DNA from: Mangifera indica
Taxonomy: Eukaryota; Streptophyta; Magnoliopsida; Sapindales; Anacardiaceae
NCBI RefSeq assembly: GCF_011075055.1
Contig: NC_058141.1
Location: forward strand, 18,974,031-19,038,030
Direction of reading: 5' to 3'
Length of the DNA: 64,000 nt
This document shows positions 13,323 to 24,392 of this stretch, one piece after another. Position 1 is the first letter of the stretch; every line of letters begins with the position of its first letter. Under the pieces are notes generated by a model. That model had not been told where the DNA came from, did not search any database, and worked only from the letters and a program-made list of their open reading frames with translations. A program made the position numbers and the translations under genes.

Positions 13323-15078
13323 CTAAACTAGCTTGGCTTTCAATGGACCCTTTGGAATCTTGCTCAGAACCTTGGCATCAAAAACTGCATACTGTTTTTT
13401 TATCTCAATTGTTGCCTTCTCAGCTAAGGGGTCAACCTTGTCTTCATACTTCTCATAAAGAACAGGAACAGTGTGTAACAAAACAAATGCTGTATTTATA
13501 AATCAAGAAATCAGAATCTTATTTAATAAAAAATTATTACTACACGCAACATAAATATATCCCAAAGCACTTACATATATAAAACAAGGTCAAGAAGTTG
13601 CACCGACTCCCCACAATCGACAAGACCCACAAGGCAACTATAACCTGACATCCAAAACATAAGTAGAATTCTTAATTTAAAAATCAACAATGAAACAGAA
13701 AATAATGATAATAGAATACTTTCCCAAAATAAATAATCGAATAAGCATCATCAAGCTATTAAGGCAACGTACATCAGTACAAGCCAAATATCATAACTAG
13801 CAATCAAGAACATACTGTTTTTGGTCCACAAATAATTAAAAATTCATTAAAAAACTTTAGACACATTTCTATTTAGCGGTGAAATATTCACAAACAAGTT
13901 ATAAGGATAGATGATAAACATACAATGAGAAACTTCTTTAAGTCTCTTCCAGATGCAATACTCCGTAATACAGCCAAAGCCCAGTTGATCTCAATTGTCA
14001 ATGCCGAAGCAACCTGTAGAATTGGCTCCTCTGGAAGATGAACTTCAGGGATGCGGGGAGGAGCCCTACAAATAGAATTTATTAAGAGTTAAGTAATGGT
14101 TGAGATGTCAAAATATAACTAAGGAATGAATCAATCTCTGTAGGGCGGAAGTATTGAAGAGCCAAAAGCTTACTTCTTGATGAAGCTGTGCGCACTGGAC
14201 CACAAAAACAGTACTGCAAGTGAAAGTATTAAAATGTGGCTGACAAGAGTAAGCAGGTGGTATTCAATCAACTCAAAAAGAACCCAGACTGCAGTGGCTC
14301 CACCAAGTACGCCGGCAGAAATCTTCTTGTTTCTCCATAAGAACACATCAGCAGCTGTAACATATCAAACAAAAAACAGTAAGCGTGAGCGATAAAAAGA
14401 ATCCTTGGGCCGAAACTTAACACCCCAAAATCTTTCAAACAAAATAAACTATATCAACTAATCTAAGAAATCATTTCTCTGGTTAGTTACTCAGAAATAT
14501 TAGTTAAGAAAACAAAACAAGATACTTCATCTCTTGTTCTTTAATATGATTATGAGAGATCAAACATCACATTAGAAAAAAAAAAATTTATCATCTTAAG
14601 TATTACTATCCATAGTATTAGGTTTAAAATTCCCTTGCTTTTGGTTTCAATAAACAACAGTAACGAATCTCAAATTTGAAAAACCCTATATTTTCTAATA
14701 TCCCTTCTGTTTTCTCATCAACCATACAGAGGTTTCAAAAATCACTATAAAATAATATTTCACAATAAATAATATAGAGAACGTTCACAATATATCATCA
14801 AACAAACAATTAAGTCAATCTCGAAATAGAAATCTACTTCAAAAAAATGAGTGAGTATCCATACGTTTTCCACCACCCAAAACATGGTGAACCGGTCGCT
14901 CTCTGCCAAACAGACGGAAAACCTTGGCCTTCACCGACGATGGTGAGGCCGGTTTCTGAGTATCGGAATCCGAATCAGAAGACGACGATGAATCGTGATC
15001 GTCACCGTGTATCTTCTCACTTATCTTCTCCATTATCGACTCTACTGGACCCTCCTTATGCTCCGCTTGTTCCGCCAT
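13323..15078 (-). CDS. Reticulon-like protein B (RTNLB)
   Basis: A 257-residue endoplasmic reticulum membrane protein that bends ER tubules through wedge-like hairpins. Exons in transcript order (high to low): 15078-14865, 14354-14174, 14065-13924, 13644-13575, 13489-13323, all in frame. The N-terminus (residues 1-60) is acidic and Ser-rich, with the plant RTNLB motif [12 protein letters not shown] and then [20 protein letters not shown]. The reticulon homology domain begins at about residue 72 ([20 protein letters not shown]), with two long hydrophobic segments (about 83-130 and 170-205) separated by a loop containing [11 protein letters not shown]. It ends in KGPLKAKLV, a lysine-rich tail typical of RTNLB proteins. 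Length matches Arabidopsis RTNLB5/6-type members. The start is the only ATG consistent with the conserved N-terminus. Confidence 0.93.
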
Positions 15079-16572
15079 GTTTCACGAAAACCCTAATCCA
15101 GTTCAGAAATAAAATATTTTTCAGTGCTATATAATTGACACTCCTATATTTTTAGATATCTGAGAATGTGCGAGTGGGGCTACTTAGACTAATAAATGAA
15201 TACGAGGCTGAGGCTCAGGTTCGGGAAAATTTGCTATCGGAGAGTTGACGGCGTTATTGTTTATATTTACGATGATAGACGCCGTTATATTTGATTTTAA
15301 GTTTATGTCGAAACGTGGAGACAGCACATAGACGGTGGATGTTTGAAAAGGCACCGACCTGGAAAAAAGCACAAAGGACACGTGGCACTTTAAATGGCAT
15401 TGATGCGTCGTTTGGACGGCTAGTGAGTAGTGCTTTGCAGTGGGGGGGGTGAAGATAACATCAGTGGGCTCCATGTTGGCTGAAGCCTGAGCTTATTGGA
15501 ATATCTATTTGAAGGCAATTATTTATAGTATACAGTAATATGTATCGGTGGGATTTATCACTTTAAATTTTAAATGAAAATCTAAAACTACAGACTAACT
15601 TTGACGGAATTACTTTTTCCATCTTTTGGTTTGAAAATTCTACTTTTTCACCCTTTAATTATATTTATTAAAAGAATTTTTTTTTTTTAAAGTTGGTAAA
15701 AAGATAATAATTCTCTTTATCTTTATGAAATTATACCCCAAAAAATTATAAAATTTTTATTTTTTTTATAATAATAAATTATAAAAAATCGTATATTTAT
15801 TTATTGACGATTGTTCTTCTCTCATTTTTGTCACTTTTACATTGTTTATCTTAAAAATTATATTAACGATCCTTCTCCCCTTTAATAAATTTATTTTCTA
15901 ACTCCAATTTTTTTTCTTCTATCTATTTTTGACGACTAATCTAACTTGCAACTCACATTTGGATCTATCAGTTCTTGTTTTTAAATTTTTTGGCTCCATT
16001 AAAGTGTTTTATGACAACTAGTAGGAAACAAAAATGAAGAGAAGCAAATATAAAATAGTTAGATTAAATATATAACTTGTTTACACTATTAAGGTGGTGA
16101 TTTTATCAAAATTCAGGTGGGAAATAGTTATTTAGCATATATACACACACAATCATGCTATGTATGTCAGATATGGTTTCAAATAGAAGAAGATTTTCCT
16201 AGTGAACTATTTTATGGACATGCCCATGACATTGAGGTACAAGCAAAATAAAAGAATTATATAAAATAATGTAAAACTAGGAACATATATATGAAATTGG
16301 CAAGCATAGATGAAAATTATAAAGCAAATTATTTCTGTATGGCCAATGAAAGTGACCAATGAAACAAGATGTAGACGGTATCGACTTGCTTGCTTTAATG
16401 CTTTGGGTTGGGTCATGATATGGGTAGTTGGTGGTTGATGTGGGGAAACATTTCTATAAAAGTGATTTACCACTTGCGCAAACAGAATTATTTGAGACTT
16501 AAAATTGAAAAACCCAATACTTTAAGTTAGCTATGTGGAAATACAATTGCAATTAACATATACTTCACTCAA
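15079..16572. other. Intergenic: reticulon promoter and methyltransferase 3' flank
   Basis: 15079-15480 is less AT-rich and is the likely promoter and 5' UTR of the reticulon, with a telo-box-like AAAACCCTAA near 15087 and the ABRE noted separately. 15500-16550 is AT-rich with long A and T runs and no coding potential. Confidence 0.5.
15377..15386. promoter_or_regulatory. G-box/ABRE (GACACGTGGC) upstream of the reticulon
   Basis: The 10-base motif GACACGTGGC lies about 300 bases upstream of the reticulon start codon. This is the classic ACGT core bound by bZIP (ABF/GBF) or bHLH factors in plant promoters. Function is inferred from position only. Confidence 0.4.
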
Positions 16573-18012
16573 TCATCGGAATGGTCTTGGTGGTTTCTCA
16601 AGTATTGCAGAGAAAAAGACCTCTCGATCATCTTTGTCTCTCTTTGGAACAATCACCCAGTTATGCTTCTTATATCTCAGGACCTTAAAGGCCTCCAAGT
16701 AATCACTCAAATCCTCCTTCAAGCAGAAAAAACTGTCGATCCAAAGCAAGCCCCCTGGCCTCAATACTCTATCCCAATCATATAATACAAAGTCCAGGAG
16801 CACAAAATCGATCCAACCATCAAGAAACCTTGTTGTGTGAATTAAATCTAGAGTGTTGTCAAAGAATGGAAGCCTCTGATTTATTGTTAAGTATAGAGGA
16901 ACAAGCCCTCTTAGAGCTATCATTTCACTAAAAGGTGCACCAAGATTGATAGTAGCTGAGACTACTGTGACATTGAACTCCTTCATCCTGGCTGCAAAAG
17001 TCCCAGTTCCTACACTGAAATCCAGGCCAATTCTGATTTCCCCAGGCTTGATATCAAGTACTTCAGGTATCAAAAAATCTGCAGTTAAATTAGTGATGGG
17101 GTCTAATTCCACCTGTTTGATCCATCTGGGCATTTCATGATCAGAAAGATTAAAGCAATCTGCACACTTGAAAAACCCTTTCCGAGATGTAGTACTGCTT
17201 GCAAGACAAGTGAAGTTTTTGCATCTATACTGACTCCATCGAACGTTTTTATTGTTAGGAAGCTTCCACATTGACTCATTGATGGGGAATGGTTTCATGT
17301 ACAGCTGAGGAGCTCTGGAGAAGCATCGCCTCCTCGGTAATGGATCACACCCGTGAACCATCAGCTTTTGAGCTAGTTTCCAATCATCATTACAGATTTC
17401 ACCAACATCGTAATCCATGTACTCTTCAAGCTCTTTCTTCATGGCAAAACAAGCGTGGCCTATACTAGTGAAGGTAGCATTAGCCCCCATGAAGTTCTGT
17501 TTTCCTAATCTGTTGGGCTTGATCTTTACATACTTGCGTATCTCTTCGATAAAAAAGTAATCAGCCGGTTGATCAGATTGTTGCTTTGGCTTTAACAGAG
17601 GATGAACAGCTTTGAAATCATTGTTATGCTGGTAAGTTCCTTCATTGGAAGGTAAAGATGCCTGCACTGACTCAATAAGCCCCAGAATATCAGCGAGAAA
17701 AGCACCGTAATTTAACAAATGTGGCGGTGATGATGACGAAGAATCAGCGAGCAGGTCTCTAATGTCATTCATTTCTTTCTGGATTTTCTGAACAACAATG
17801 TCAACAGTCATTCTCACTTCACTTCCAATTGTGCTTTGACTCTCAGAATTTATATGATTACAGAAGGCATCAGAAACAAGAAGAGATCTTACAGAGTAGA
17901 ATTTGGACAATATAGCAATGCAAATGAAGAGAGCAAGGGCACCCAAAATAAAGATTGAGCTGCGAACCCCTCTAATTGTTCCTAACTTCATCATAACATT
18001 TGATTTTCGCAT
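16573..18012 (-). CDS. Membrane-anchored SAM-dependent methyltransferase family protein (At1g29790/At5g40830-like)
   Basis: A 479-residue single-exon coding region. After a short cytosolic stretch there is one hydrophobic anchor (about residues 19-36, FILGALALFICIAILSKF), as in type II Golgi proteins. The C-terminal third is a Rossmann methyltransferase: motif I GLDFSVGTGTFAARM at about 329-343, and the conserved VLRPGGLLWIDSF at about 416-428. A Cys-rich linker (CFSRAP, CKNFTCL, FKCADC) precedes the domain. The start is the ATG at 18012; the frame is open further upstream only through a TTG at 18126. A probable 5' UTR intron spans 18015-18192, with donor CAG/GTACTC and an acceptor ending two bases before the ATG. 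The family includes putative cell-wall polysaccharide methyltransferases, but the substrate here is unknown. Its partners in the Arabidopsis block lack this gene. Confidence 0.8.
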   Translation of the reverse strand: MRKSNVMMKLGTIRGVRSSIFILGALALFICIAILSKFYSVRSLLVSDAFCNHINSESQSTIGSEVRMTVDIVVQKIQKEMNDIRDLLADSSSSSPPHLLNYGAFLADILGLIESVQASLPSNEGTYQHNNDFKAVHPLLKPKQQSDQPADYFFIEEIRKYVKIKPNRLGKQNFMGANATFTSIGHACFAMKKELEEYMDYDVGEICNDDWKLAQKLMVHGCDPLPRRRCFSRAPQLYMKPFPINESMWKLPNNKNVRWSQYRCKNFTCLASSTTSRKGFFKCADCFNLSDHEMPRWIKQVELDPITNLTADFLIPEVLDIKPGEIRIGLDFSVGTGTFAARMKEFNVTVVSATINLGAPFSEMIALRGLVPLYLTINQRLPFFDNTLDLIHTTRFLDGWIDFVLLDFVLYDWDRVLRPGGLLWIDSFFCLKEDLSDYLEAFKVLRYKKHNWVIVPKRDKDDREVFFSAILEKPPRPFR

Positions 18013-20385
18013 CTCTGTCTTTATTGGAAAATTAACCGAAAATGTGGAGTTACAAGAAAAACAGCCACAGTCAACAGTTACGGAACAATTCTTACAGATT
18101 TTGGATACCCAGATAGGTTTCCTCAAAATTTACATCAAGTTAATGAGAAATTACTACAAGAATCATGTAAAATCTTTTTCAGTAGAGAGTACCTGAAGCC
18201 CGAAGCTGAAAGCTATTGGCTGAGAGAAGCAAGATGAAGATTTGGGAGAGGACCGGGTGAATTAGACGAAGTTGGCATGTTTTAATTGATTTGCAATGGT
18301 GCAGAATTGGAGTTCGAAATTTTTTGAGATCAGAGTCCTCTGGGCCATTTTTTTTTCTTCATTTGTAGTATTATTGAGTTTTGACCTCCTTGAAAGCATT
18401 TCCCACGGAGTAAGTAACCTACTGAAGTCAAGTGGGACTGTTGAATTTCTAATCCACGAAGTCTGCAATTCTCATATAGTGTCACATGATAGGTAGTCAA
18501 CGCTTCCAAGTTCCAATAATTCAGATCTCCTTGACCTTAAGCACGCCAACCTATTATTCCCATTGTCCAATCCCACTTATTTAAAAATGGGATATTAAAA
18601 TTTTTGTGAAAAAAATCAATCTTATAAATAAAATTATTATAAATATAAATGTTTAAACAATTTTATCAAAAATTAAAAAGAATTTAAAAATACTACCGTT
18701 TACATATAAACTTTAACCTCATTACCATTTAATTATACAAAATTTTTTGTATTTTTATTATATCTTGTAAATATCTTTTTTTGTTCATATAAAGATATAA
18801 AAAAATAAACTCAAATTATAGATTTATGATTATTGATAGTTAGATTTTTTAGTTAAATATAAGGTTTTGTGAGTAATAACAAAATGTTTATAGTTGAAAA
18901 CTCAAATTATAAATTATGTATTGGTAGAAAAACAGATTGATAATCCTGTCAACCTTACTTTTACTCAAAGTTGAAGATAAAAAAATTTATGTATTATACT
19001 ATCTTTGTGATATAAATTTTAATGTCTGAAAAATATGATAAATTTGTCACATTTAAGGGTAAAAATTTCAATTTTTCCAATAAAAAAAACGCACTTATCT
19101 TAAATGAAAAAATCCTGAACAATGAAGTTATAGGACAAGTAACTTAAATAACAAAGGACTTGAAATCTTTGGATAAAAAATGTTTAAGTTTGAGATTTCT
19201 CAATAATATATCAAGATTAAATATTTGACATATGATCTTACTCTTGAGTGTTTCATTTTATGTTCAACTTGTAACACTGTGGAAATTAATTCAAATAGTA
19301 GACACAATTATCAAATATCTTTGGAAAAAAAAAAAAAGACAGATGAACATCCTAAGTAAGGAACTTTTTCATTTTAATAAATCTACCAAGAAAAATATCA
19401 TCTAAAAGGAAAGAAAATCATCTTAGTATGAAAGCTTTTGTCTTCTTGGACAACCTACAAAGAAAGATACTTGGATAAAATAGATCAAAGTACAAAGAAT
19501 AGTTCTTAATATATAGAAATAATGCCACTAATAAAATTATTGTCCAGATCCTAAGACCATGAAGATCAGATTGCTTGAACTGAGCAAAGTTTTTTGCTTG
19601 TTTTAAGAAATGAAAGATAAGTCTAGCAGAATACAAGTCTAAAATGTTCAATTTATTTATAAATGTATTTTCCTGTTTAACAGAAAGTGGTTACAGGCAA
19701 CTTCATCTGACTGCTGTTTTATATTGCGTTATAATATACACATGATTGCCAACAACTGCTTTAAAAAAATACTGTAGAAGAAAAAGCTTGGCTTCCTGCA
19801 ACTGAAGTTAAAATCCATGATTATATATCAGCTGCTTAAGGCTTAACAACCCTCTGAATTACTAACACATTAAGCCAAACTTCACTGTAGTGAAGTAAAA
19901 CAGTATACTGGAGGGTTTCATCCTGTTCAAAGTGGCAATAAAAAGACAAAAAGAATAAGGAAGAGTCAATCGGTCAAACTATAATGGGGGGAACCAGGTG
20001 GATCTGTACCTGGGTAACCTTGCCAGGAAATTATCAGGATGAAGAACATCTTGTATATATGAATCAAATAAAAATGAAATAAAATTAAATTTAAAAAAAA
20101 AATCAGATGATAAACTTTACTCAATTGATTATCAGTTCTGCCGAGCGTAAGACATCAACCACTCATGTCTTTTGTACTCTAAATATCTATCCAATCAAAG
20201 CCCCAGAATCCATCAAACAAAAACCCCTGTAACGCTATAACTACTTATAAAAAAAAATTAACAAAAATTGAATTTTTACAATCATCCAATCCAAACCACG
20301 CCCAAACACACAAACAAAATCCCCAAATCACCCACCCAACTGTAAAAAATCCAAACCGAACTAAACCCATATGGCATATTATCAA
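18013..20385. other. Intergenic: methyltransferase promoter, AT-rich spacer, ATL 3' flank
   Basis: 18013-18260 is the likely 5' UTR and promoter of the methyltransferase. 18580-19680 is very AT-rich with no frames worth calling. 19680-20385 is somewhat less biased and probably contains the 3' UTR of the ATL gene. Nothing else was recognised. Confidence 0.4.
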
Positions 20386-20988
20386 TCACCTCCTCCGATC
20401 AGCAGCGTATTGAGCCAACGGCACGACCTCTTGTAACGGGGTAGAAAGAGGGGTCGGCAACGGCGAGTTCCTACAAACTGGGCACGACCCATTAAGCTTT
20501 AACCAAGCATCAATGCAACAGAGATGAAAATAGTGTCGGCATTCGGGCATCATTCTTAACATCTCGTAATCTTTGTACTCGCAGAGACAGATCGAACAAG
20601 TCGTATTATTACTATCAAAACCACCGCCGGAAATATTATCTTTAGTGAACTGAAACTTGGGATATGAGTTGATGACAGATTGGTCTAACCCAACAACTAT
20701 GGCATCATCATCTTGGTTTTGGCCTTGGTCATCATCATCTTCAGCAACGAAAAATACACGAGGGACAATGATTCCATCAGAATTAGGGTTGTGGGTAATA
20801 TTTGGGTTATTGTTCTGGGGGTTAGAATTACGATAGCGAGAGTAACGGCAACAGATGTAAGAAGCAAGAAGAATAGTAGAAAAAAGAACCAAAAAACCAA
20901 GAGCAATGGCAATGGAATAGCCAAGGCCAAGGTTTGTTAGGTAATTGGGTGGTGAAGAAGGGGGTGTGGTGGAAATTGGAGTGGACAT
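20386..20988 (-). CDS. RING-H2 finger protein, ATL67/68/69 type E3 ubiquitin ligase
   Basis: A 200-residue intronless ATL-family E3 ligase, expected to sit in a membrane and pass ubiquitin from an E2 to unknown targets. A transmembrane helix occupies residues 24-46 (SIAIALGFLVLFSTILLASY). It is followed by an acidic linker with Asp runs and the ATL GLD motif at 100-102 (GLDQSVINSYPKF). The RING-H2 ligands are C131, C134, C150, H152, H155, C158, C169 and C172, with the expected Trp at 162 (DAWLKLNGSCPVC). No metal ligand is missing. Single-exon structure and length fit the family. The N-terminal sequence LGLGYSIAIALGFLVL resembles ATL67-69, which in Arabidopsis also sit next to a reticulon and a golgin gene. 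Confidence 0.92.
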   Translation of the reverse strand: MSTPISTTPPSSPPNYLTNLGLGYSIAIALGFLVLFSTILLASYICCRYSRYRNSNPQNNNPNITHNPNSDGIIVPRVFFVAEDDDDQGQNQDDDAIVVGLDQSVINSYPKFQFTKDNISGGGFDSNNTTCSICLCEYKDYEMLRMMPECRHYFHLCCIDAWLKLNGSCPVCRNSPLPTPLSTPLQEVVPLAQYAADRRR

Positions 20989-23732
20989 TTGAAGACGTTA
21001 AAGGATCCATTTAGAGAGAGGAAAAGTTGAAAAAGATTAGGGGAGTTTTTTTGTGGAAGGTGGGTGGGTTTTCCAGCTGCAGCATTTAATACATGGTTTG
21101 GAATCAGAGGCTGACATTTATTATGGATTGTTGTGTGAGTTGTGGGTGGATTCAAGAGAATATTATGACTCCATTTTTAATTAGTGGGCATGCCTTTTGA
21201 ATCTCTTCTTTCTATATTGTGTGTATGTGTGTGTGTGTTTCTAGTGCCATCTTCTCCATTACATGTAACACATTGGTCATTACAAAATAATTGCCTTTTC
21301 AAACAGATTTTTTCAGTTTCTCACTTTGGGATTTTCTGGTCAACTCTGTTGCATACTGGAATCTTTCTTTTCTCAATAACCAAACAAATCCAACCCACCA
21401 GAATTTGGTTTTTTTTTTTTGGCTTTTTGTGAGAAAATTTGAAAGTGAACTGCTGGTTTTTCTTTATTTGTAATGTGAAACAAAGATTAGCAAGAAAAAT
21501 AAATTGATGGATTCCGGCCATGGCACAAAAAGAATCTATCCATACTAAAAATATTAAAAGTTAATTACATATCAACCAAACATTATCTCAGCCATTAACA
21601 TTTTAGTTTAGTTGAATATTACTTAAGCGGCAATGGAAAAGATGATAAGATAGATAGCTTCCCAGTGTTCAGGCCCAATTTATAGATTCTCACTGAAACA
21701 GAAAATCCAGCAGAGATAACAAATCATACACAGAAAGCAAAATTTGGTGTTGGAAAATTCGGCTGTTAAGCTAGCTATTGGTTGGCTGGGTAAGCTTGAT
21801 GAACCTAAGATCTTATTCCTATGGGTAATTGATTTGTATAAAAATTAGAAAATTTAAATATAATTTTTCAAATCAAATTCAAATCATCCTTTTTTGTCTT
21901 AAACTCAAGTCTAAGAACTGCCCAACTCAACAAGAATGCTATCTAACCGAACTCGAGTCAAACTTCTTGCCTTATCTTGTCTTCTCTTTTAGAGTCATTT
22001 GCAGGAACACCAGAAGACAAAAATAGACTTGGGTTTAAGACCCAGATAAAGTTGTTTGTTGCAGATATTCATGTACGTCTCTAATTGCTTTTATTTCTAT
22101 TATAGCTTTGGTAAGAGTGGGTTTGTTGGAGAGTGCTGGAGTAATTATTGACCTCCATTAATGAAATTAGAAGAACTTTATTAGAAAAGAAAGTCCTTCA
22201 CTCCTTTATCGCCTCTTTAGTGTATTATAAATGCATTTGTCCATTATTTTCTTTTTAAAATTTACCCTTCTATAGTCAATAATCAATTGCATGCAAATCT
22301 TTCATCAAATTAGCTGCAACATGGGGGGCCAAGATAAGACTCTGGTCCATTGCATCTTTAATTTCAAAGCAAAGTTCCTTCTTCCCAAATCCCACTTTAG
22401 TTTTCCCTTGCAGCCGCCTCATAATACCACTATTCTTCAGCGGTCAAAATTTCACATGAATCCTGCAACGTTTTTAGCTTTTTGTCATATTTGGTCAACG
22501 AATCTTTCTTTATTTCATATAATTAGCATAAAGTTGCAAAAATACCAATTAACCCATAAAAGCTACATTGACATTAAAAATAATTACCATAAAGTTTTTA
22601 ATATAAGGTCACATAATGTCGATTTACCAAAACAAGTAATTCAGCTCTCCTCTGTTCTTGTTTTCTTATATAAATATATTTTATTCATGTGTCTAGACTT
22701 TTTTGCAGGACAGAAATCTTATGAGTAATTCTAATCAACGATGAAGATTTGGGCCCCTGTCCCACCTTCGTTTTAAAATTATAAATGTTGTCCATCTCAG
22801 TGTTGCGGTCCTGAGAAGTAATCCGACTATTGGTTTATTTGTTTGGCAGCTTATATGAACGTGTAATGGTGGAAGAAGTAAGGAGTTTGGTCCGTCAAGG
22901 GGATATAATGAGGCTTACTTCATCTACTTGTAATGAAAATATAGCCATCGTAATTTAGACAAAGACGTTAATGCTTTTCAGTTGGTTCATCTGGCACTTT
23001 CAGGTCTATTGAAAATAAAGCGGATTTAGTGGACTATAATCGTATTCTAGAATAATGAATAGAAATTTGGTTAAGTGTCCCTTTAACCACGAGGAATCCC
23101 TTTGAACCAGACCGTATTTTCAGAGATAAACCAACCACATCAAGTTCAGATTTATGACTTTGCCAAATCTCAAAACCAAACTTTTCCACTTGGATATTTC
23201 GTGTGCTTAACTACTCAAACTAGCCCTTCAGCAATTAAGTTTCTTTGCTCATCTTAAAACTGTTTGTAGACGATGAAAAGGTCCATCTATTTAGAAAGAC
23301 CAGAATTCAATCAAATGAGGCAGCTTATGTTCAGAATAATCCAGATTATTTCAGGTCGGATCTGCTTTAAGTTCAATACTGAATTCGGTGAAGTTGATTT
23401 GAAAAAGAATAACATTATATGATAGAAACGAAAATAAGGACACTACAATATTGTACACAGAATGAAAATATAGCATACAGAAAATCCTACATAAGTGAAA
23501 TTCAAAGACAAAAGGCAAAACTCTACCATATTTTACATGTCAAAAACTATTATTCTATGCACAGTAAGAAAGGTAGTAGTATGTGTATAATTTTGTGTAT
23601 AAACAATGACGGCTCATTATATGATTGGTTAGTTGAAAATTAAAGATAAGATAATATCCAATCATATAGTGATATATTATTATTTGTACACAAAATTATA
23701 TACATAATATTATTGTAATAAGAAATCAAATT
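20989..23732. other. Intergenic region upstream of ATL, with no recognised gene
   Basis: Long spacer between two minus-strand genes. 20989-21180 is the probable ATL promoter and 5' UTR. A short TG microsatellite lies near 21220. Open frames such as 22291-22728 lack family resemblance and run through AT-rich DNA. The right end holds a hairpin MITE (23581-23705) immediately before the LEA_2 gene's stop codon, probably within its 3' UTR. Confidence 0.4.
23581..23705. mobile_element. Hairpin MITE, 48-bp inverted arms
   Basis: The left arm 23581-23628 and right arm 23658-23705 are near-perfect reverse complements (ATGTGTATAATTTTGTGTAT against ATACACAAAATTATATACAT and so on). They are separated by a 29-base AT-rich loop. 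The element has no coding capacity and sits in the 3' flank of the LEA_2 gene. Related hairpins occur at 28392-28548, 28745-28876 and 28933-29056, so it belongs to a dispersed family. A firm target duplication was not identified; arms may extend a few bases further. Confidence 0.7.
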
Positions 23733-24392
23733 CTAGAGATAACCTTTTCTCTTGCACTTCTGTTCATGAATTCTCTGGCTCGAAATATTAAATGTCGTGC
23801 TGCAATTCATGGTCACAGTGACATGCCTCTTGAAAACATTCAAAATATTCACCCTTCCACCAACTCTCGAATAGCTGTCCACAGGGAAAAGCCCGGCCCC
23901 ATAATCCGACTGCAAATTCGGGCTAGACAACAACCGGTCCGTGATGATATCCACCGTGACATTCATGCGCAAAGTTCGTCCGGCCTTGGTTGTGCCGGGT
24001 GGCCCTCTGGCTTCACCCACTAACAAGCCATGATAATAAAGGCTTGTTGTGGTGTTACTGTATCTGAATGAAGCTACGTTTGGATTTTTCACTGAAATGT
24101 CTGCTATAAATGACATGTTGACCCCAGGCTTCGGAATTGTACCGCTAATTAGTTGAAGCTGGGTGACTGTAAAGCCATTTAATTTTATTTTGGGTTCCTT
24201 CACACGGAACACTGTCAGTATTAGAATAACCATCACTACCGCTAGGATGAGCACTAAAGCTATGACGTAACCACAACATTTGACGCATGCTCTGTGGCGG
24301 ACTTTCTTTACAGTTGAGGCAGCCTCCCCACTGTCGCTGCTCAATCGGTCGTTGCCCCGAGCTAGTGGCCATACTTGCTCTCTTTCTACCAT
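23733..24392 (-). CDS. LEA_2 / NDR1-HIN1-like (NHL) membrane protein
   Basis: A 219-residue intronless protein of the LEA_2 (LEA14/WHy) superfamily, annotated in plants as late embryogenesis abundant hydroxyproline-rich glycoprotein. The N-terminal 40 residues are cytosolic and basic near the membrane (KKVRHRACVKCC). One transmembrane helix covers about 42-63 (GYVIALVLILAVVMVILILT). The extracellular LEA_2 beta-sandwich follows at about 75-205, with the conserved segment FIADISVKNPNVASFRYSNT and several N-glycosylation sites (NMS, NTT, NVT, NCS, NIS). The gene lies in tandem orientation with the soluble LEA14 gene, an arrangement also found at At2g46140-At2g46150 (from memory). Roles of such proteins range from defence to dehydration tolerance; none can be chosen from sequence alone. 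Confidence 0.88.
   Translation of the reverse strand: MVEREQVWPLARGNDRLSSDSGEAASTVKKVRHRACVKCCGYVIALVLILAVVMVILILTVFRVKEPKIKLNGFTVTQLQLISGTIPKPGVNMSFIADISVKNPNVASFRYSNTTTSLYYHGLLVGEARGPPGTTKAGRTLRMNVTVDIITDRLLSSPNLQSDYGAGLFPVDSYSRVGGRVNILNVFKRHVTVTMNCSTTFNISSQRIHEQKCKRKGYL

Noticed and set aside
14847..15134. Plus-strand frame overlapping the reticulon first exon
   Set aside because: It is the antisense shadow of a conserved coding exon.
18013..18126. N-terminal extension of the methyltransferase to 18126
   Set aside because: The extension would begin with TTG, contains a likely 5' UTR splice acceptor, and would push the membrane anchor inward. The ATG at 18012 is preferred.
22291..22728. 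145-codon open frame on the plus strand
   Set aside because: Low-complexity, His/Ile/Lys-rich, typical of AT-rich intergenic DNA; no domain seen.
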